The position numbers and the translations under genes were made by a program. A stretch of DNA of 64,000 nucleotides, taken from Paracoccaceae bacterium (GTDB lineage: Bacteria > Pseudomonadota > Alphaproteobacteria > Rhodobacterales > Rhodobacteraceae). The stretch is taken from assembly GCA_020425085.1 (NCBI GenBank), contig JAGQRW010000007.1, positions 124,001 through 188,000 of the forward strand, given 5' to 3'. Shown here one piece after another: positions 28,695 through 39,237 of this stretch (position 1 is the first letter of the stretch; each line of letters starts with the position of its first letter). Under the pieces are notes generated by a model, which saw only the letters and a list, made by a program, of their open reading frames with translations, did not search any database and had not been told where the DNA came from.

Positions 28695-29792
28695 ATGACG
28701 GCGGTTCTGCGTTTTCTGGTACTGGGGCTGCTTGTGATCCAGCTTTCGGCCTGTACGCCGCGCGGCAAGCTGTCCTATGCGCCGATGATCGAGGCGGCCA
28801 GTGTCAGCACGATTTTCATTGCCACCACGCGAAATAAGGGTCTGCCGTCCGAGGGGTATAGCGGTCGGCGTTCGCCCGGCGTGCAGTATGGGCGGTATTC
28901 GGTTTCGGTGCCGCCGGATCACAAGCCCGGCAACATCGAATGGCCAAACCGCAAGGTTGATCCAAGCCGTGATTTCGTGACCGTCGATGTCACCGAATTC
29001 AGCAATGCGGCGCAGTTTCGGGCCGATGTGAACAAGGCCACCGCCAGCCTGAATAACCCCCGCCACGAAGCGGTGGTATTTGTTCACGGTTATAACAATA
29101 ACTTCGCCGAAGGACTGTACCGGATCACGCAACTGACCCATGATCTGAACGTGGATGCGGTCAAGATCCTGTATTCCTGGCCCTCGGCCGGCAAGGCGGG
29201 TGGTTATGTCTATGACCGCGACAGCGCAATGTTCTCGCGCGACGGCTTGCAGAAACTTTTGGAAAATCTGGCAAAAACCAATATTCGCAAGGTCTATCTG
29301 GTGGCGCATTCCATGGGCGCACAGCTTAGCATGGAAACGCTGCGCCAGATGTATATCGAAGGGTCACCTTCGATCCGCGCCAAACTTGGTGGTGTCATCC
29401 TGATGTCGCCGGATATTGATCTTGACGTGTTCAAAACCCAGTTGAACCGCATCAAGCCAATTCCCAAGCCCTTTGTGATCTTTTCATCGCGACGTGACTA
29501 TGCTTTGCGCCTTTCCGGCCTGCTTACCGGTGATCGCCAGCGTCTGGGCAACCTCAGCAATGTGACGGAACTAGCGGAGTTCAAGATCCTGGTGGTCGAT
29601 ATTTCGGATTTTCAGGACGGTCAGGACCGTTTGAACCATTCCAACTATGCCACCTCGCCAACCATCCTGAGGCTGATGCGTTCCCTGCCGGAGCTGGATC
29701 GTCGGTTGACCCCGAACAACCTTAATATTCCAGGTCAGATCGAGTTTGATCAAAACGCGGCCTGGGTTGTTCCCGACATCCGTACCGATTAG
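28695..29792 (+). CDS. lipoprotein alpha/beta hydrolase (DUF900 type)
   Basis: A 365-residue alpha/beta-hydrolase of the DUF900 type. The start at 28695 gives a lipoprotein signal peptide ending in LSAC (lipobox, Cys20), so the protein is predicted to be anchored in the membrane. [15 protein letters not shown] supplies the oxyanion loop, and [14 protein letters not shown] holds the nucleophile Ser. No in-frame upstream extension is needed. Substrate unknown. It is followed immediately (after 35 bases) by apt on the same strand. Confidence 0.85.
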   Translation: MTAVLRFLVLGLLVIQLSACTPRGKLSYAPMIEAASVSTIFIATTRNKGLPSEGYSGRRSPGVQYGRYSVSVPPDHKPGNIEWPNRKVDPSRDFVTVDVTEFSNAAQFRADVNKATASLNNPRHEAVVFVHGYNNNFAEGLYRITQLTHDLNVDAVKILYSWPSAGKAGGYVYDRDSAMFSRDGLQKLLENLAKTNIRKVYLVAHSMGAQLSMETLRQMYIEGSPSIRAKLGGVILMSPDIDLDVFKTQLNRIKPIPKPFVIFSSRRDYALRLSGLLTGDRQRLGNLSNVTELAEFKILVVDISDFQDGQDRLNHSNYATSPTILRLMRSLPELDRRLTPNNLNIPGQIEFDQNAAWVVPDIRTD

Positions 29793-29827
29793 GCATGTCG
29801 GTAAAAACCCAACCCCCGGAGGAACTG

Positions 29828-30367
29828 ATGGCAAACCCCCCAACTGTCAAGGATTACATCCGCACCATTGCGGATTTTCCACATCCGGGGATCATGTTTC
29901 GCGATGTGACGACTCTGTTTGCCAATGCACGTGGCTTTCGCATGGCGATCGACCAGTTGCTGCATCCCTTCGCGGGCGAGGAGATCGACAAGGTGGTCGG
30001 TCTGGAAGCACGCGGTTTCATTCTGGGTGGCGCCATTGCCCACCAGTTGTCGGTAGGATTCGTGCCAATCCGCAAAAAGGGCAAGCTGCCGGGATCGACC
30101 ATCGAACAGGCCTATACGCTGGAATATGGCGAGGCGGTGATGGAAATGCACGACGATGTGCTTGAACCGGGCCAGCGTATCCTCGTTGTTGATGACCTGC
30201 TGGCTACCGGAGGTACTGCCGAGGCGGGAATCAGGCTGATTGAACGGGTCGGTGCCGAGGTGGTCGGCTGTGCCTTCGTGATCGACCTGCCGGATCTGGG
30301 CGGGCGTGCCAAGCTGGAAAAGCTCGGCATGCGGGTGCATGTCCTTTGCGCCTTTGAAGGTGCCTGA
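29828..30367 (+). CDS. apt: adenine phosphoribosyltransferase
   Basis: A 179-residue type I PRTase that makes AMP from adenine and PRPP. Typical signatures are [15 protein letters not shown] near the start, [11 protein letters not shown], and the PRPP-binding loop [17 protein letters not shown]. The start at 29828 is favoured over 29795 because the strong GGAGG lies 6-8 bases before it. It recycles the adenine released by mtnP. It lies directly after the DUF900 lipoprotein gene. Confidence 0.96.
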   Translation: MANPPTVKDYIRTIADFPHPGIMFRDVTTLFANARGFRMAIDQLLHPFAGEEIDKVVGLEARGFILGGAIAHQLSVGFVPIRKKGKLPGSTIEQAYTLEYGEAVMEMHDDVLEPGQRILVVDDLLATGGTAEAGIRLIERVGAEVVGCAFVIDLPDLGGRAKLEKLGMRVHVLCAFEGA

Positions 30368-30710
30368 ACCGGTCGCCCCGCAGCGCATCATGGCGCGACA
30401 GGTTCCATTTCGCGAACAATGTCCCGGTATTTTCACCGATCCGCCACAAAGTTAACCTAATGTTCAAATAGATCAGCTTCATTGGTCGGCGTGACGAGTA
30501 GCTAAGGCAGCCCGGGACGACCATCCCCCCTCCGTGTGTTGGAGGGGGGCCTGGCAGCAACGCCGGCTACAAACGTTCCCTGATTTTGCCAGCGACCGAG
30601 CGAGGGCCGGCCCTCGCGCTCCCGGAGTATTTACCGAACAATTAGGGGCGACCCATCCTGCATGGATTTTGGGGCTTTTCATTGCGCGGGTTCTTTGTAT
30701 AGTCTGCAGC
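30368..30710 (+). other. intergenic region with two strong inverted repeats before the leuA leader
   Basis: 343 bases without a gene. It contains a GC-rich hairpin, CCCCCCTCC (30525-30533) with GGAGGGGGG (30541-30549) and a 7-nt loop, and an 18-base perfect palindrome (30600-30617, GCGAGGGCC|GGCCCTCGC). Neither is followed by a T-run. The palindrome could bind a dimeric regulator. A TATAGT box at 30698-30703 is a good -10 candidate for the leuA transcript, although the -35 (TTTTCA, 15-base spacer) is weak. Confidence 0.45.
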
Positions 30711-30797
30711 ATGAACATGCGTGCGGATAACTTAGTGGCTGGTCTGGCAATTGCTGCCAAAGACGGTTTTTCGCGGCTACTTCTTAGCTGCCTCTGA
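30711..30797 (+). CDS. leuL: leuA leader peptide with a Leu-rich end
   Basis: A 28-codon open frame, MNMRADNLVAG... ending SRLLLSCL-stop, lies directly before leuA; six of the 28 codons are Leu, with three in a row just before the stop. The stop codon sits inside the first strand of the hairpin set described for 30791-30852. If transcription starts from the TATAGT box at 30698-30703, the AUG is at or near the 5' end, so translation would be leaderless, as described for the trpL uORF in Sinorhizobium. This is an interpretation of the sequence, not shown by data. Confidence 0.65.
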   Translation: MNMRADNLVAGLAIAAKDGFSRLLLSCL

Positions 30798-30852
30798 GCG
30801 TGTCTGACAAGGCGCGTCCGCTCAGAGGGTTGGTAAAGCGCGTCGGTCAGAC
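30791..30852 (+). promoter_or_regulatory. attenuator-like set of alternative hairpins before leuA
   Basis: Segment 1, CCTCTGAGCG (30791-30800), is exactly complementary to segment 3, CGCTCAGAGG (30819-30828). Segment 2, GTCTGAC (30802-30808), is exactly complementary to segment 4, GTCAGAC (30846-30852), with extra pairing between GCGCG near 30812 and 30838. Pairs 1:3 and 2:4 interlock, so only one can form. Ribosome position on the Leu codons of the leader peptide could choose between them. No T-run follows, so control may be through Rho or leuA translation rather than a classical terminator. Confidence 0.6.
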
Positions 30853-30885
30853 ATAGTCGAACAGCTAAGCAAACGGAACATATCC

Positions 30886-32445
30886 ATGACCCAGAACCCC
30901 AAATCCGAACAGGATCGCGTGTTGATATTCGACACCACATTGCGTGACGGTGAGCAATCACCGGGTGCAACCATGTCGCATAACGAAAAGCTGGAGATTG
31001 CAGCACTGCTTGACGAGATGGGCGTTGATATTATCGAGGCCGGTTTTCCCATCGCTTCGGAAGGCGATTTTGAGGCGGTGAGCGAGATCGCCAAGCTGTC
31101 GAAAAATGCCGTCATCTGCGGGTTGGCGCGGGCCAGTTTCACCGATATCGACCGCGCCTGGGAGGCGGTGAAACATGCTGGTCAGCCGCGAATTCACACT
31201 TTCATCGGCACCTCGCCGCTGCATCGCGACATCCCCAAACTCAGCATGGACGAGATGGCCGAACGTATTCACGAGACCGTCAGCCATGCGCGCAATCTTT
31301 GCGACAATATCCAGTGGTCGCCGATGGATGCGACGCGCACCGAACACGATTACCTTTGCCGCGTGGTGGAAATCGCCATCAAGGCCGGTGCCGGCACCAT
31401 CAACATTCCCGATACCGTCGGCTATACCGCGCCGCGTGAAAGTGCCGATCTGATCCGGATGCTGCTGGAACGGGTGCCGGGGGCGGATAACGTGATCTTT
31501 TCCACCCATTGCCACAACGATCTTGGCATGGCGACCGCCAATGCGCTGGCGGCGGTCGAGGCCGGTGCGCGGCAGGTTGAATGCACCATAAACGGCCTTG
31601 GCGAACGCGCTGGCAATACCGCGTTGGAAGAGGTGGTGATGGCGCTGAGGGTCAGGAACGACATCATGCCCTGGCAGACCGGCATTGATACCACAAAGAT
31701 CATGCAGGCCAGCCGTATGGTGGCCACGGTTTCGGGCTTTCCGGTACAGTTCAACAAGGCAATCGTCGGCAAGAACGCCTTTGCCCATGAAAGCGGCATC
31801 CATCAGGACGGCATGTTGAAAAACGCCGAAACCTTCGAGATCATGCGCCCTTCGGATATCGGTCTGACTGAAACCAATCTGGTGATGGGCAAACATTCCG
31901 GTCGTGCCGCGCTCAGATCAAAATTGTCTGATCTTGGCTATGAGATGGGCGACAACCAGTTGAAGGATGTGTTCGTGCGCTTCAAGGCGCTGGCGGATCG
32001 AAAGAAGGAAGTTTACGACGACGATCTGATTGCGCTGATGACAGACAGTAATACCAACGCCGCCAACGACCGGCTTCAGGTCAAGCATCTGAAGGTGATT
32101 TGCGGCACTGAGGGGCCACAGACCGCTGATCTTGTGCTGGTGATTGATGGCGTCGATCATCAGGTCAACGCCACTGGCGACGGGCCGGTTGATGCCACCT
32201 TTGCTGCGGTCAAGGCGCTGTTTCCCCATAATGCGCGGTTGCAGCTTTATCAGGTGCATGCGGTGACCGAAGGCACCGACGCGCAGGCCACCGTCAGTGT
32301 CCGGATGGAAGAGGACGGCAAGATCGTTACCGGCCAGTCCAGTGATACCGACACCGTGGTTGCCTCGGCCAAGGCATATGTCAACGCGCTGAACAAGCTC
32401 TTGATCCGCCGCACCAGATCGGCACCAGACGCGATTGCGTCTTGA
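30886..32445 (+). CDS. leuA: 2-isopropylmalate synthase
   Basis: A 519-residue enzyme for the first committed step of leucine synthesis (condensation of acetyl-CoA with 2-oxoisovalerate). The N-terminal catalytic TIM barrel contains the metal/substrate motif DTTLRDGEQSPG and the metal HxH in STHCHNDLG, and the C-terminal third holds the leucine-regulatory domain (from about residue 390). A leader peptide rich in Leu and alternative hairpins precede it, so leucine supply is likely to control expression. A G-U-containing hairpin after the stop (32460-32488) could be its 3' end. Confidence 0.97.
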   Translation: MTQNPKSEQDRVLIFDTTLRDGEQSPGATMSHNEKLEIAALLDEMGVDIIEAGFPIASEGDFEAVSEIAKLSKNAVICGLARASFTDIDRAWEAVKHAGQPRIHTFIGTSPLHRDIPKLSMDEMAERIHETVSHARNLCDNIQWSPMDATRTEHDYLCRVVEIAIKAGAGTINIPDTVGYTAPRESADLIRMLLERVPGADNVIFSTHCHNDLGMATANALAAVEAGARQVECTINGLGERAGNTALEEVVMALRVRNDIMPWQTGIDTTKIMQASRMVATVSGFPVQFNKAIVGKNAFAHESGIHQDGMLKNAETFEIMRPSDIGLTETNLVMGKHSGRAALRSKLSDLGYEMGDNQLKDVFVRFKALADRKKEVYDDDLIALMTDSNTNAANDRLQVKHLKVICGTEGPQTADLVLVIDGVDHQVNATGDGPVDATFAAVKALFPHNARLQLYQVHAVTEGTDAQATVSVRMEEDGKIVTGQSSDTDTVVASAKAYVNALNKLLIRRTRSAPDAIAS

Positions 32446-32459
32446 AATCAACAAAAACG

Positions 32460-32488
32460 GATGTCTGCCGGTAAAGTTGGCGGGCATC
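32460..32488 (+). terminator. hairpin after leuA
   Basis: GATGTCTGCC (32460-32469) pairs with GGCGGGCATC (32479-32488) over 10 positions including two G-U pairs, with a 9-nt loop. No T-run follows. It may mark the leuA 3' end; weak evidence. Confidence 0.35.
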
Positions 32489-32551
32489 CAGACAGGTGGA
32501 AAATGCCATTCGACTGGGCGAAATCGCGCCCATTGCGGTTGATAACTCCTC

Positions 32552-32581
32552 TTTACGGGGCTTCCTGCAAACGCTTATAAG
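32552..32581 (+). promoter_or_regulatory. candidate promoter of the mre operon
   Basis: TTTACG (32552-32557), an 18-base spacer, and TATAAG (32576-32581) resemble a sigma-70 promoter (four and five matches to the consensus). It lies 67 bases before the MreB start codon, in the only gap ahead of the rod-shape operon. Unproven. Confidence 0.35.
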
Positions 32582-32629
32582 AAGCGAGTTTTGCGACTGG
32601 CAGAGTCGTTAATCCAATGCAGATTTTGA

Positions 32630-33685
<1,056 letters not shown>

Positions 33686-33715
33686 CCGGGGTGATCGGAG
33701 ACCAGAGGAAACCAA

Positions 33716-34606
33716 GTGGCGCGTGACCGACAGGCAGATCAGGAATACGGCAGGTCGATCCGGCGGGTTCTGATTGGCGTCTTGGTGATTCTGCTGCTGG
33801 GGATTTTCCTGTTGTGGCGCATTGACAATCCCAGAGTTGAACAGTTGCGAACAGCGATGATCGACCGGATCGTTCCCAGTTTCGACTGGGCGCTGGTGCC
33901 GGTGACCAATCTGGCGCGGATGGTGGGAAATTTTCAGTCCTATACCAATATCTATGAACAGAACCAGGAACTCAGGCGCGAGTTGCAGCGGCTCAAGGGC
34001 TGGCGCGAAGCGGCACTGCAACTGGAACAGAAGAACGCCAAGCTACTTGATCTGAACAAGGTCAGGATCAATCCCAAGCTGACCTATGTGACCGGTGTTG
34101 TGCTGGCCGACAGCGGTTCACCATTTCGGCAATCGGCGTTGATCAATGTTGGTCGCGCGGATGGGGTGATGGATGGCTGGGCCACCATGGACGGGCTGGG
34201 GCTGGTTGGCCGCGTCTCTGGCGTTGGCGAGACGACTTCGCGGGTGATCCTGCTGACCGACAGCAACAGCCGCATACCCGTCACCATCCAGCCATCCGGG
34301 CAAAAGGCCATTCTGTCCGGCACCAATACCCCCTATCCGGTGATCGAGTTTCTGGAAACCCCGGAACTGGTGAACCCCGGCGACCGCGTGATAAGTTCGG
34401 GCGACGGCAAGGTATTTCCGCCAGACATTCTGGTCGGTCAGGTGGTGCAGGGGCGTGATCGGCGTCTTTTGGTGCAACTGGCGGCCGATTATCAGCGGCT
34501 GGAATTCCTGCGGGTTCTGCGTTCTAGTCCGACCGAAAAGATCGGCGTATCGGATGAACTGGTCGGCACCGAGCCGCCGAACGGGGAAAACGGTGATGGC
34601 GGGTAA
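33716..34606 (+). CDS. mreC: rod shape-determining protein MreC
   Basis: A 296-residue MreC with a GTG start preceded by AGAGGA at a good distance. Residues about 17-34 form the membrane anchor, a coiled coil covers about 75-112, and the beta-sheet-rich periplasmic core runs to about 270. It links MreB to PBP2 and RodA across the membrane. mreC overlaps mreD by 11 bases, showing tight coupling. Confidence 0.94.
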   Translation: MARDRQADQEYGRSIRRVLIGVLVILLLGIFLLWRIDNPRVEQLRTAMIDRIVPSFDWALVPVTNLARMVGNFQSYTNIYEQNQELRRELQRLKGWREAALQLEQKNAKLLDLNKVRINPKLTYVTGVVLADSGSPFRQSALINVGRADGVMDGWATMDGLGLVGRVSGVGETTSRVILLTDSNSRIPVTIQPSGQKAILSGTNTPYPVIEFLETPELVNPGDRVISSGDGKVFPPDILVGQVVQGRDRRLLVQLAADYQRLEFLRVLRSSPTEKIGVSDELVGTEPPNGENGDGG

Positions 34607-35138
34607 TGCGGTTCTTGCCGGTCTGTGGCTGGGTCGCCTGGCGTATTTCGGCTGTGCGGCGGCAATTCTGTTTTTTGCATTGGCACCGCTGGGATTCGTG
34701 CCGAAATTCACGCCACAGCCCGACCTGTTGCTGTGCCTGACCTTTACTTTCGTGCTGCGGCGCCCGGAATTTGCGCCGGTATGGCTGGTGGCGGCGGTGT
34801 TTCTGCTGGCCGACATCCTGTTGCTTGGTCCGCCGGGATTGTGGACGGCGATCGTGGTCCTTCTGACCGAATTCACCCGCACCCAGGAATATCGGTTTCG
34901 AGAACAGCCGTTTCTGTTTGAATGGGCCTTCGTTGCCGGTGCGATGTTTCTGGCGCTGCTGGCCAACCGGCTGCTGCTGGTGGTCGCGCTGGTGCCGCTC
35001 AGCAGCTTCGGGGCCGTGACACTGCACTATCTTGTGAGCGTGCTGGCCTATCCCTTGGTGGTGCTGTTCTGCTATTTCTTTTTGCGAATCCGCAAGATTT
35101 CGCCCGATGAGGCGATCCGCTATGGGCACAGGTTATGA
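34596..35138 (+). CDS. mreD: rod shape-determining membrane protein MreD
   Basis: A 180-residue inner-membrane protein with about five to six membrane helices. MreD completes the MreBCD complex. The start at 34596 (MAGNAVLAG) overlaps the mreC end by 11 bases and lies 4 bases overlapping with the following mrdA start. MreD is poorly conserved, so the assignment rests on position, size and hydrophobicity. Confidence 0.88.
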   Translation: MAGNAVLAGLWLGRLAYFGCAAAILFFALAPLGFVPKFTPQPDLLLCLTFTFVLRRPEFAPVWLVAAVFLLADILLLGPPGLWTAIVVLLTEFTRTQEYRFREQPFLFEWAFVAGAMFLALLANRLLLVVALVPLSSFGAVTLHYLVSVLAYPLVVLFCYFFLRIRKISPDEAIRYGHRL

Positions 35139-37054
35139 ATCCGAACGACCGCAACACCAGGAATGGCCTTCGCCGGATAACCCGGCGTGGGCTTATCGTG
35201 ACTGGGCTTCAGGCCGGATTCATCGGCCTGCTGGCAGCGCGTCTAAGGTATCTGCAAGTCAACCAGGCTGAGGAATTTCGCCTTCTGGCAGAAGAAAACC
35301 GCGTCAACATCCGCCTGTTGCCACCGGCGCGCGGTCTGATATTCGACCGCAACAATGTGCCGATTGCCGAGAATCACCAGAATTACCGTATCGTCATGGT
35401 ACGCGAGCAGGCCGGCAATGTGGACGAGGTGCTTGCCCGGCTGACCCGTATCGTGCCGCTGAGCGATGAGGATTATGCACAGGCGCTTGACTCGTTGAAA
35501 CGTCGCGCTGCGTTTGTGCCGATCACCATCGCCGAACAACTGACCTGGGATCAGGTCGCCGCGGTTTCCGCCAACGCACCTGCCTTGCCCGGTGTCACCG
35601 CCGAGGTGGGGCTGACGCGGTTCTATCCGCTTGGCAGCGATTTCGCGCATATCGTCGGCTATGTCGGGCGTGTGACCACCCGTGATCTGGAAAAGGTTGA
35701 CGATCAGGATCCCCTGTTGCAGATCCCGAAATTCCAGATCGGCAAAAGCGGTGTCGAGCTCAAGATCGACCGGAGCCTGCGCGGTTTTGCCGGAATCAAG
35801 CGGATCGAGGTGAACGCCCTAGGCCGGATCATGCGTGAGATCGACAGGAAGGAAGGGCGTTCGGGCGCCAATGTCCAACTGACCATCGACGCCAATGTGC
35901 AGAACTACCTCGAAGCGCGGATGAACGGGCAAAGTGCAGCTGCGGTGGTGATGGACGTAAATAACGGCGAGTTGATCGCGGTCGGATCCGCCCCCTCGTT
36001 CGATCCCAACAAGTTCGTCACCGGCATATCCACGGCCGAATACCAGGCGCTGAACGACGACCCTTATCGTCCGTTTGCCAACAAGACAGTGCAGGGTACC
36101 TATCCGCCCGGTTCGACCTTCAAGATCATTGTCGCCCTTGCAGCGGTCGAGGGCGGCTTGATCGACCTTGACGAAACCGTCACCTGCCGTGGCTATATGG
36201 AACTTGGCAATCAGCGGTTTCACTGCTGGAAACGCAGCGGCCATGGCAAATTGAACCTGCGCGACAGTCTGAAACATTCCTGCGATGTGTTCTATTACGA
36301 AATGGCGCAACGCGTGGGGATCGAAAAGATCGCCGAGATGGCGCGACGCTTTGGTCTGGGTGAGCGGCTGGATCTGCCGCTGAACGGCATTGCCGCCGGG
36401 CTGATGCCGACCAAGCGGTGGAAGCAGCGGGTGATCGGATCCGAATGGCGCATCGGTGACAGTCTGAATGCGGCCATCGGGCAGGGCTTTGTGCTAACCT
36501 CGCCAATGCAGCTTGCTACCATGACGGCAAGGCTGGCCTCGGGCCGGGCGGTGGTGCCGAAATTGTTGAAATCGGTGGACGGTGCAAAAACCCAGACGGC
36601 ATTTCCGCCCGATCTCGGTATTTCCGCATCGTCGCTGAGGGCGGTACGCGACGGCATGTTCGCGGTATCCAACGAGCGGGGCGGCACCGCCTATTCGACC
36701 CGGATCGCCGAAAAGACCATGCGCATGGCCGGCAAGACTGGCACCAGTCAGGTTCGCCGCATCACCACCATGGAACGCCGGCAAGGCGTCACCCGCAACG
36801 AGGATCTGCCATGGGAACGCCGCGACCACGCGCTGTTCGTGGCTTTTGCGCCCTATGATGCGCCGCGATATGCCGTTTCGGTGGTGGTGGAACATGGCGG
36901 CGGCGGTTCCGCATTTGCCGCCCCGATCGGCCGCGACATCCTGCTGGAGGCGCTTTATTCTGGTCCGCCACCGATCGAGGCTTATCCCGCCAGCCAGCGC
37001 ACCCGCATCATGAACGAGCGCAAGAACCTTCCCCTCAGAAGGCCCGAGGCATGA
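35135..37054 (+). CDS. mrdA: penicillin-binding protein 2
   Basis: A 639-residue class B PBP, the transpeptidase for rod-shape growth. One membrane anchor lies near residues 15-40. The pedestal domain follows, then the transpeptidase domain with the active serine in PPGSTFKI (Ser327), the second motif in HSCDVFYYEM, and KTGTS (Lys534). It works with RodA, encoded next, the glycosyltransferase. The start overlaps the mreD end by 4 bases (ATGA). Confidence 0.97.
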   Translation: MNPNDRNTRNGLRRITRRGLIVTGLQAGFIGLLAARLRYLQVNQAEEFRLLAEENRVNIRLLPPARGLIFDRNNVPIAENHQNYRIVMVREQAGNVDEVLARLTRIVPLSDEDYAQALDSLKRRAAFVPITIAEQLTWDQVAAVSANAPALPGVTAEVGLTRFYPLGSDFAHIVGYVGRVTTRDLEKVDDQDPLLQIPKFQIGKSGVELKIDRSLRGFAGIKRIEVNALGRIMREIDRKEGRSGANVQLTIDANVQNYLEARMNGQSAAAVVMDVNNGELIAVGSAPSFDPNKFVTGISTAEYQALNDDPYRPFANKTVQGTYPPGSTFKIIVALAAVEGGLIDLDETVTCRGYMELGNQRFHCWKRSGHGKLNLRDSLKHSCDVFYYEMAQRVGIEKIAEMARRFGLGERLDLPLNGIAAGLMPTKRWKQRVIGSEWRIGDSLNAAIGQGFVLTSPMQLATMTARLASGRAVVPKLLKSVDGAKTQTAFPPDLGISASSLRAVRDGMFAVSNERGGTAYSTRIAEKTMRMAGKTGTSQVRRITTMERRQGVTRNEDLPWERRDHALFVAFAPYDAPRYAVSVVVEHGGGGSAFAAPIGRDILLEALYSGPPPIEAYPASQRTRIMNERKNLPLRRPEA

Positions 37055-38190
37055 GCTATCTGGTTCACAATCTGAAAACCGTGCCTAGCGGACCGCGTAA
37101 GGTGCTATACCTCAACTGGCCACTGATCCTTTTGGTAACCGCCGCCGCCTCGGTGGGTTTTTTGATGCTCTATTCCGTGGCGGGCGGCAGTTTTGACCCC
37201 TGGGCATCGGCGCAGGCCAAGCGGTTTGCGCTGGGTTTCGTAATGATGCTTCTGATCGCCATGGTGCCGATCTGGTTTTGGCGCAACATGGCGGGGTTGG
37301 CTTATGTGGTGGCGCTGATCCTGTTGGTCGCGGTCGAATTTGCCGGTGACATGAACATGGGTGCAAGGCGCTGGATCAACCTTGGTTTCATGCAGCTTCA
37401 ACCCTCGGAATTGATGAAGATCACGCTGGTACTGGCGCTTGCGGCTTATTACGACTGGCTGGATATTTCCCGAACCTCGCGCCCCTTGTGGGTGGCGGTG
37501 CCGTTGTTGATCACGGCCGTGCCGATGTTTCTGGTGCTCAGGCAGCCCGATCTCGGCACTGCCCTGCTTTTGGGTATCGGCGGTGTCCTGATGATGTTTC
37601 TGGCGGGTGTTAGCTGGAAATACTTCATGGCGGCCATTGCCACGGCAGGTATTGCCATCACCGTCGTGTTCCAATCACGCGGCACCCCTTGGCAGATGCT
37701 GAAGGATTATCAGTTCAAGCGGATCGACACGTTTCTCGATCCTTCAACCGATCCCTTGGGGGCGGGATACCACATCACCCAGTCCAAGATTGCCCTTGGA
37801 TCCGGCGGCTGGGGCGGGCGAGGGTTCATGCAAGGCACGCAAAGCCGGCTGGATTTTCTGCCGGAAAACCAGACCGATTTCATCTTTACCTCGCTGGCCG
37901 AGGAACTGGGCTTTGTCGGTGGGGTATCGCTTCTGGCGATCTATGCCCTGATCATCGCCTTTTGCGTCACTTCGGCGCTGACCAACCGCGACCGGTTTGG
38001 TGCGCTTCTTACACTTGGTGTTGCCAGCACGTTCTTTCTTTATTTTGCCGTCAACATGTCGATGGTGATGGGCATGGCACCTGTTGTCGGGGTGCCGCTG
38101 CCGCTGGTATCCTATGGTGGCACGGCCATGCTGGTTCTGATGATGGCATTCGGGCTGGTACAATCGGCGCATGTCCACAAACCGCGATAG
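37051..38190 (+). CDS. rodA: peptidoglycan glycosyltransferase RodA
   Basis: A 379-residue SEDS glycosyltransferase with about ten membrane helices, which polymerises lipid II for sidewall growth. The SEDS signatures RFALGFVMMLLIAMVP, ARRWINLGFMQLQPSELMKI and the late EELGFVGG and GVPLPLVSYGGT motifs are present. It overlaps mrdA by 4 bases. This is the last core rod gene; the next gene starts after 9 bases. Confidence 0.97.
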   Translation: MSYLVHNLKTVPSGPRKVLYLNWPLILLVTAAASVGFLMLYSVAGGSFDPWASAQAKRFALGFVMMLLIAMVPIWFWRNMAGLAYVVALILLVAVEFAGDMNMGARRWINLGFMQLQPSELMKITLVLALAAYYDWLDISRTSRPLWVAVPLLITAVPMFLVLRQPDLGTALLLGIGGVLMMFLAGVSWKYFMAAIATAGIAITVVFQSRGTPWQMLKDYQFKRIDTFLDPSTDPLGAGYHITQSKIALGSGGWGGRGFMQGTQSRLDFLPENQTDFIFTSLAEELGFVGGVSLLAIYALIIAFCVTSALTNRDRFGALLTLGVASTFFLYFAVNMSMVMGMAPVVGVPLPLVSYGGTAMLVLMMAFGLVQSAHVHKPR

Positions 38191-38199
38191 GAAAAATTT

Positions 38200-39141
38200 A
38201 TGCCTGCAAAAGTCCTGTTTGCCGGGCGTCCCGCCATCTGGCCGGTTTACCGTGAAACCCTTGCCGCCGCCTTTGATCGCAAAGGCATAAGGGCAGAGCT
38301 GTTTGACCGTTGTGACGACCCGGCAACAGTGGACTATATCGTTTATTCACCCAACCAGGCCCTGACCGATTTTCGCCCCTTCACGCGCCTCAAGGCAGTG
38401 CTGAGCCTGTGGGCCGGGGTTGAGACCATTCAGACGAACCAGACCCTGACAGCACCGCTGGCACGGATGGTCGATGCCGGGTTGACCGACGGGATGGCGG
38501 AATGGGTGCTCGGGCATGTCATGCGATATCATCTTGGCATCGACCGGCATCTTTTCGGTCAGGATGGCATCTGGCGCGGTGCTGACCCGGTGCCACCGCT
38601 TGCACGCGACCGTGCCGTCGGCATCCTGGGTCTGGGAACGCTTGGCCTGGCCTCGGCGCGGTTGTTGCAAGCGGTGGGGTTTCAGGTTTCCGGCTGGAGC
38701 CGCAGGCCGAAAACCGCCTCCGGCATCCGTGGTTTTTCAGGCAGGGAAGGCTTGCACCAGATCCTTTCATCGTCGGAGATTTTGGTGCTGCTGCTGCCGC
38801 AAACTGCGGCAACCAAGAATATTCTTGATACTGAAACCCTCGGAATGCTGCCTGAAGGTGCCGTCATCATCAATCCGGGGCGTGGTGCGCTGATCGACGA
38901 TCAGGCGTTGCTGGCGTCGCTGGATAGCGGGCAGATCGGTCATGCGACGCTGGACGTTTTCCGTCAGGAGCCGCTGCCGGCCGATCATCCGTTCTGGACA
39001 CATCCGCGTGTTACCGTCACGCCGCACATCGCCTCGGAAACCCGACCGGAAACCGCATCGGACTGTATTGCCGAAAACATTCGCCGTGGCCAAGCGGGTG
39101 AACCGTTTCTGCATCTTGTGGATCGTGGCGAAGGCTATTGA
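38200..39141 (+). CDS. ghrA: glyoxylate/hydroxypyruvate reductase A-type
   Basis: A 313-residue NAD(P)H-dependent 2-hydroxyacid dehydrogenase of the GhrA group, reducing glyoxylate or hydroxypyruvate. The cofactor loop GILGLGTLGLASARLL, the INPGRGALID strand and the late EPLPADHPFW / TPHIAS region, which carries the catalytic His, identify it. It starts 9 bases after rodA and is probably co-transcribed with the rod operon, though a functional link is not evident. Confidence 0.9.
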   Translation: MPAKVLFAGRPAIWPVYRETLAAAFDRKGIRAELFDRCDDPATVDYIVYSPNQALTDFRPFTRLKAVLSLWAGVETIQTNQTLTAPLARMVDAGLTDGMAEWVLGHVMRYHLGIDRHLFGQDGIWRGADPVPPLARDRAVGILGLGTLGLASARLLQAVGFQVSGWSRRPKTASGIRGFSGREGLHQILSSSEILVLLLPQTAATKNILDTETLGMLPEGAVIINPGRGALIDDQALLASLDSGQIGHATLDVFRQEPLPADHPFWTHPRVTVTPHIASETRPETASDCIAENIRRGQAGEPFLHLVDRGEGY

Positions 39142-39237
39142 TCTGATTGCAGGTGATGATTGCGAACCATTGACCTTTTTGTGGTTCCGCGATTTAGTTA
39201 TCTTTGAATAACCAATCAACGGCAAGGTGGTCATATC

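Noticed and set aside
30958-31896. A 312-codon open frame opposite leuA
   Set aside because: It is an antisense shadow; leuA has the conserved HMGL-type motifs in the forward frame.
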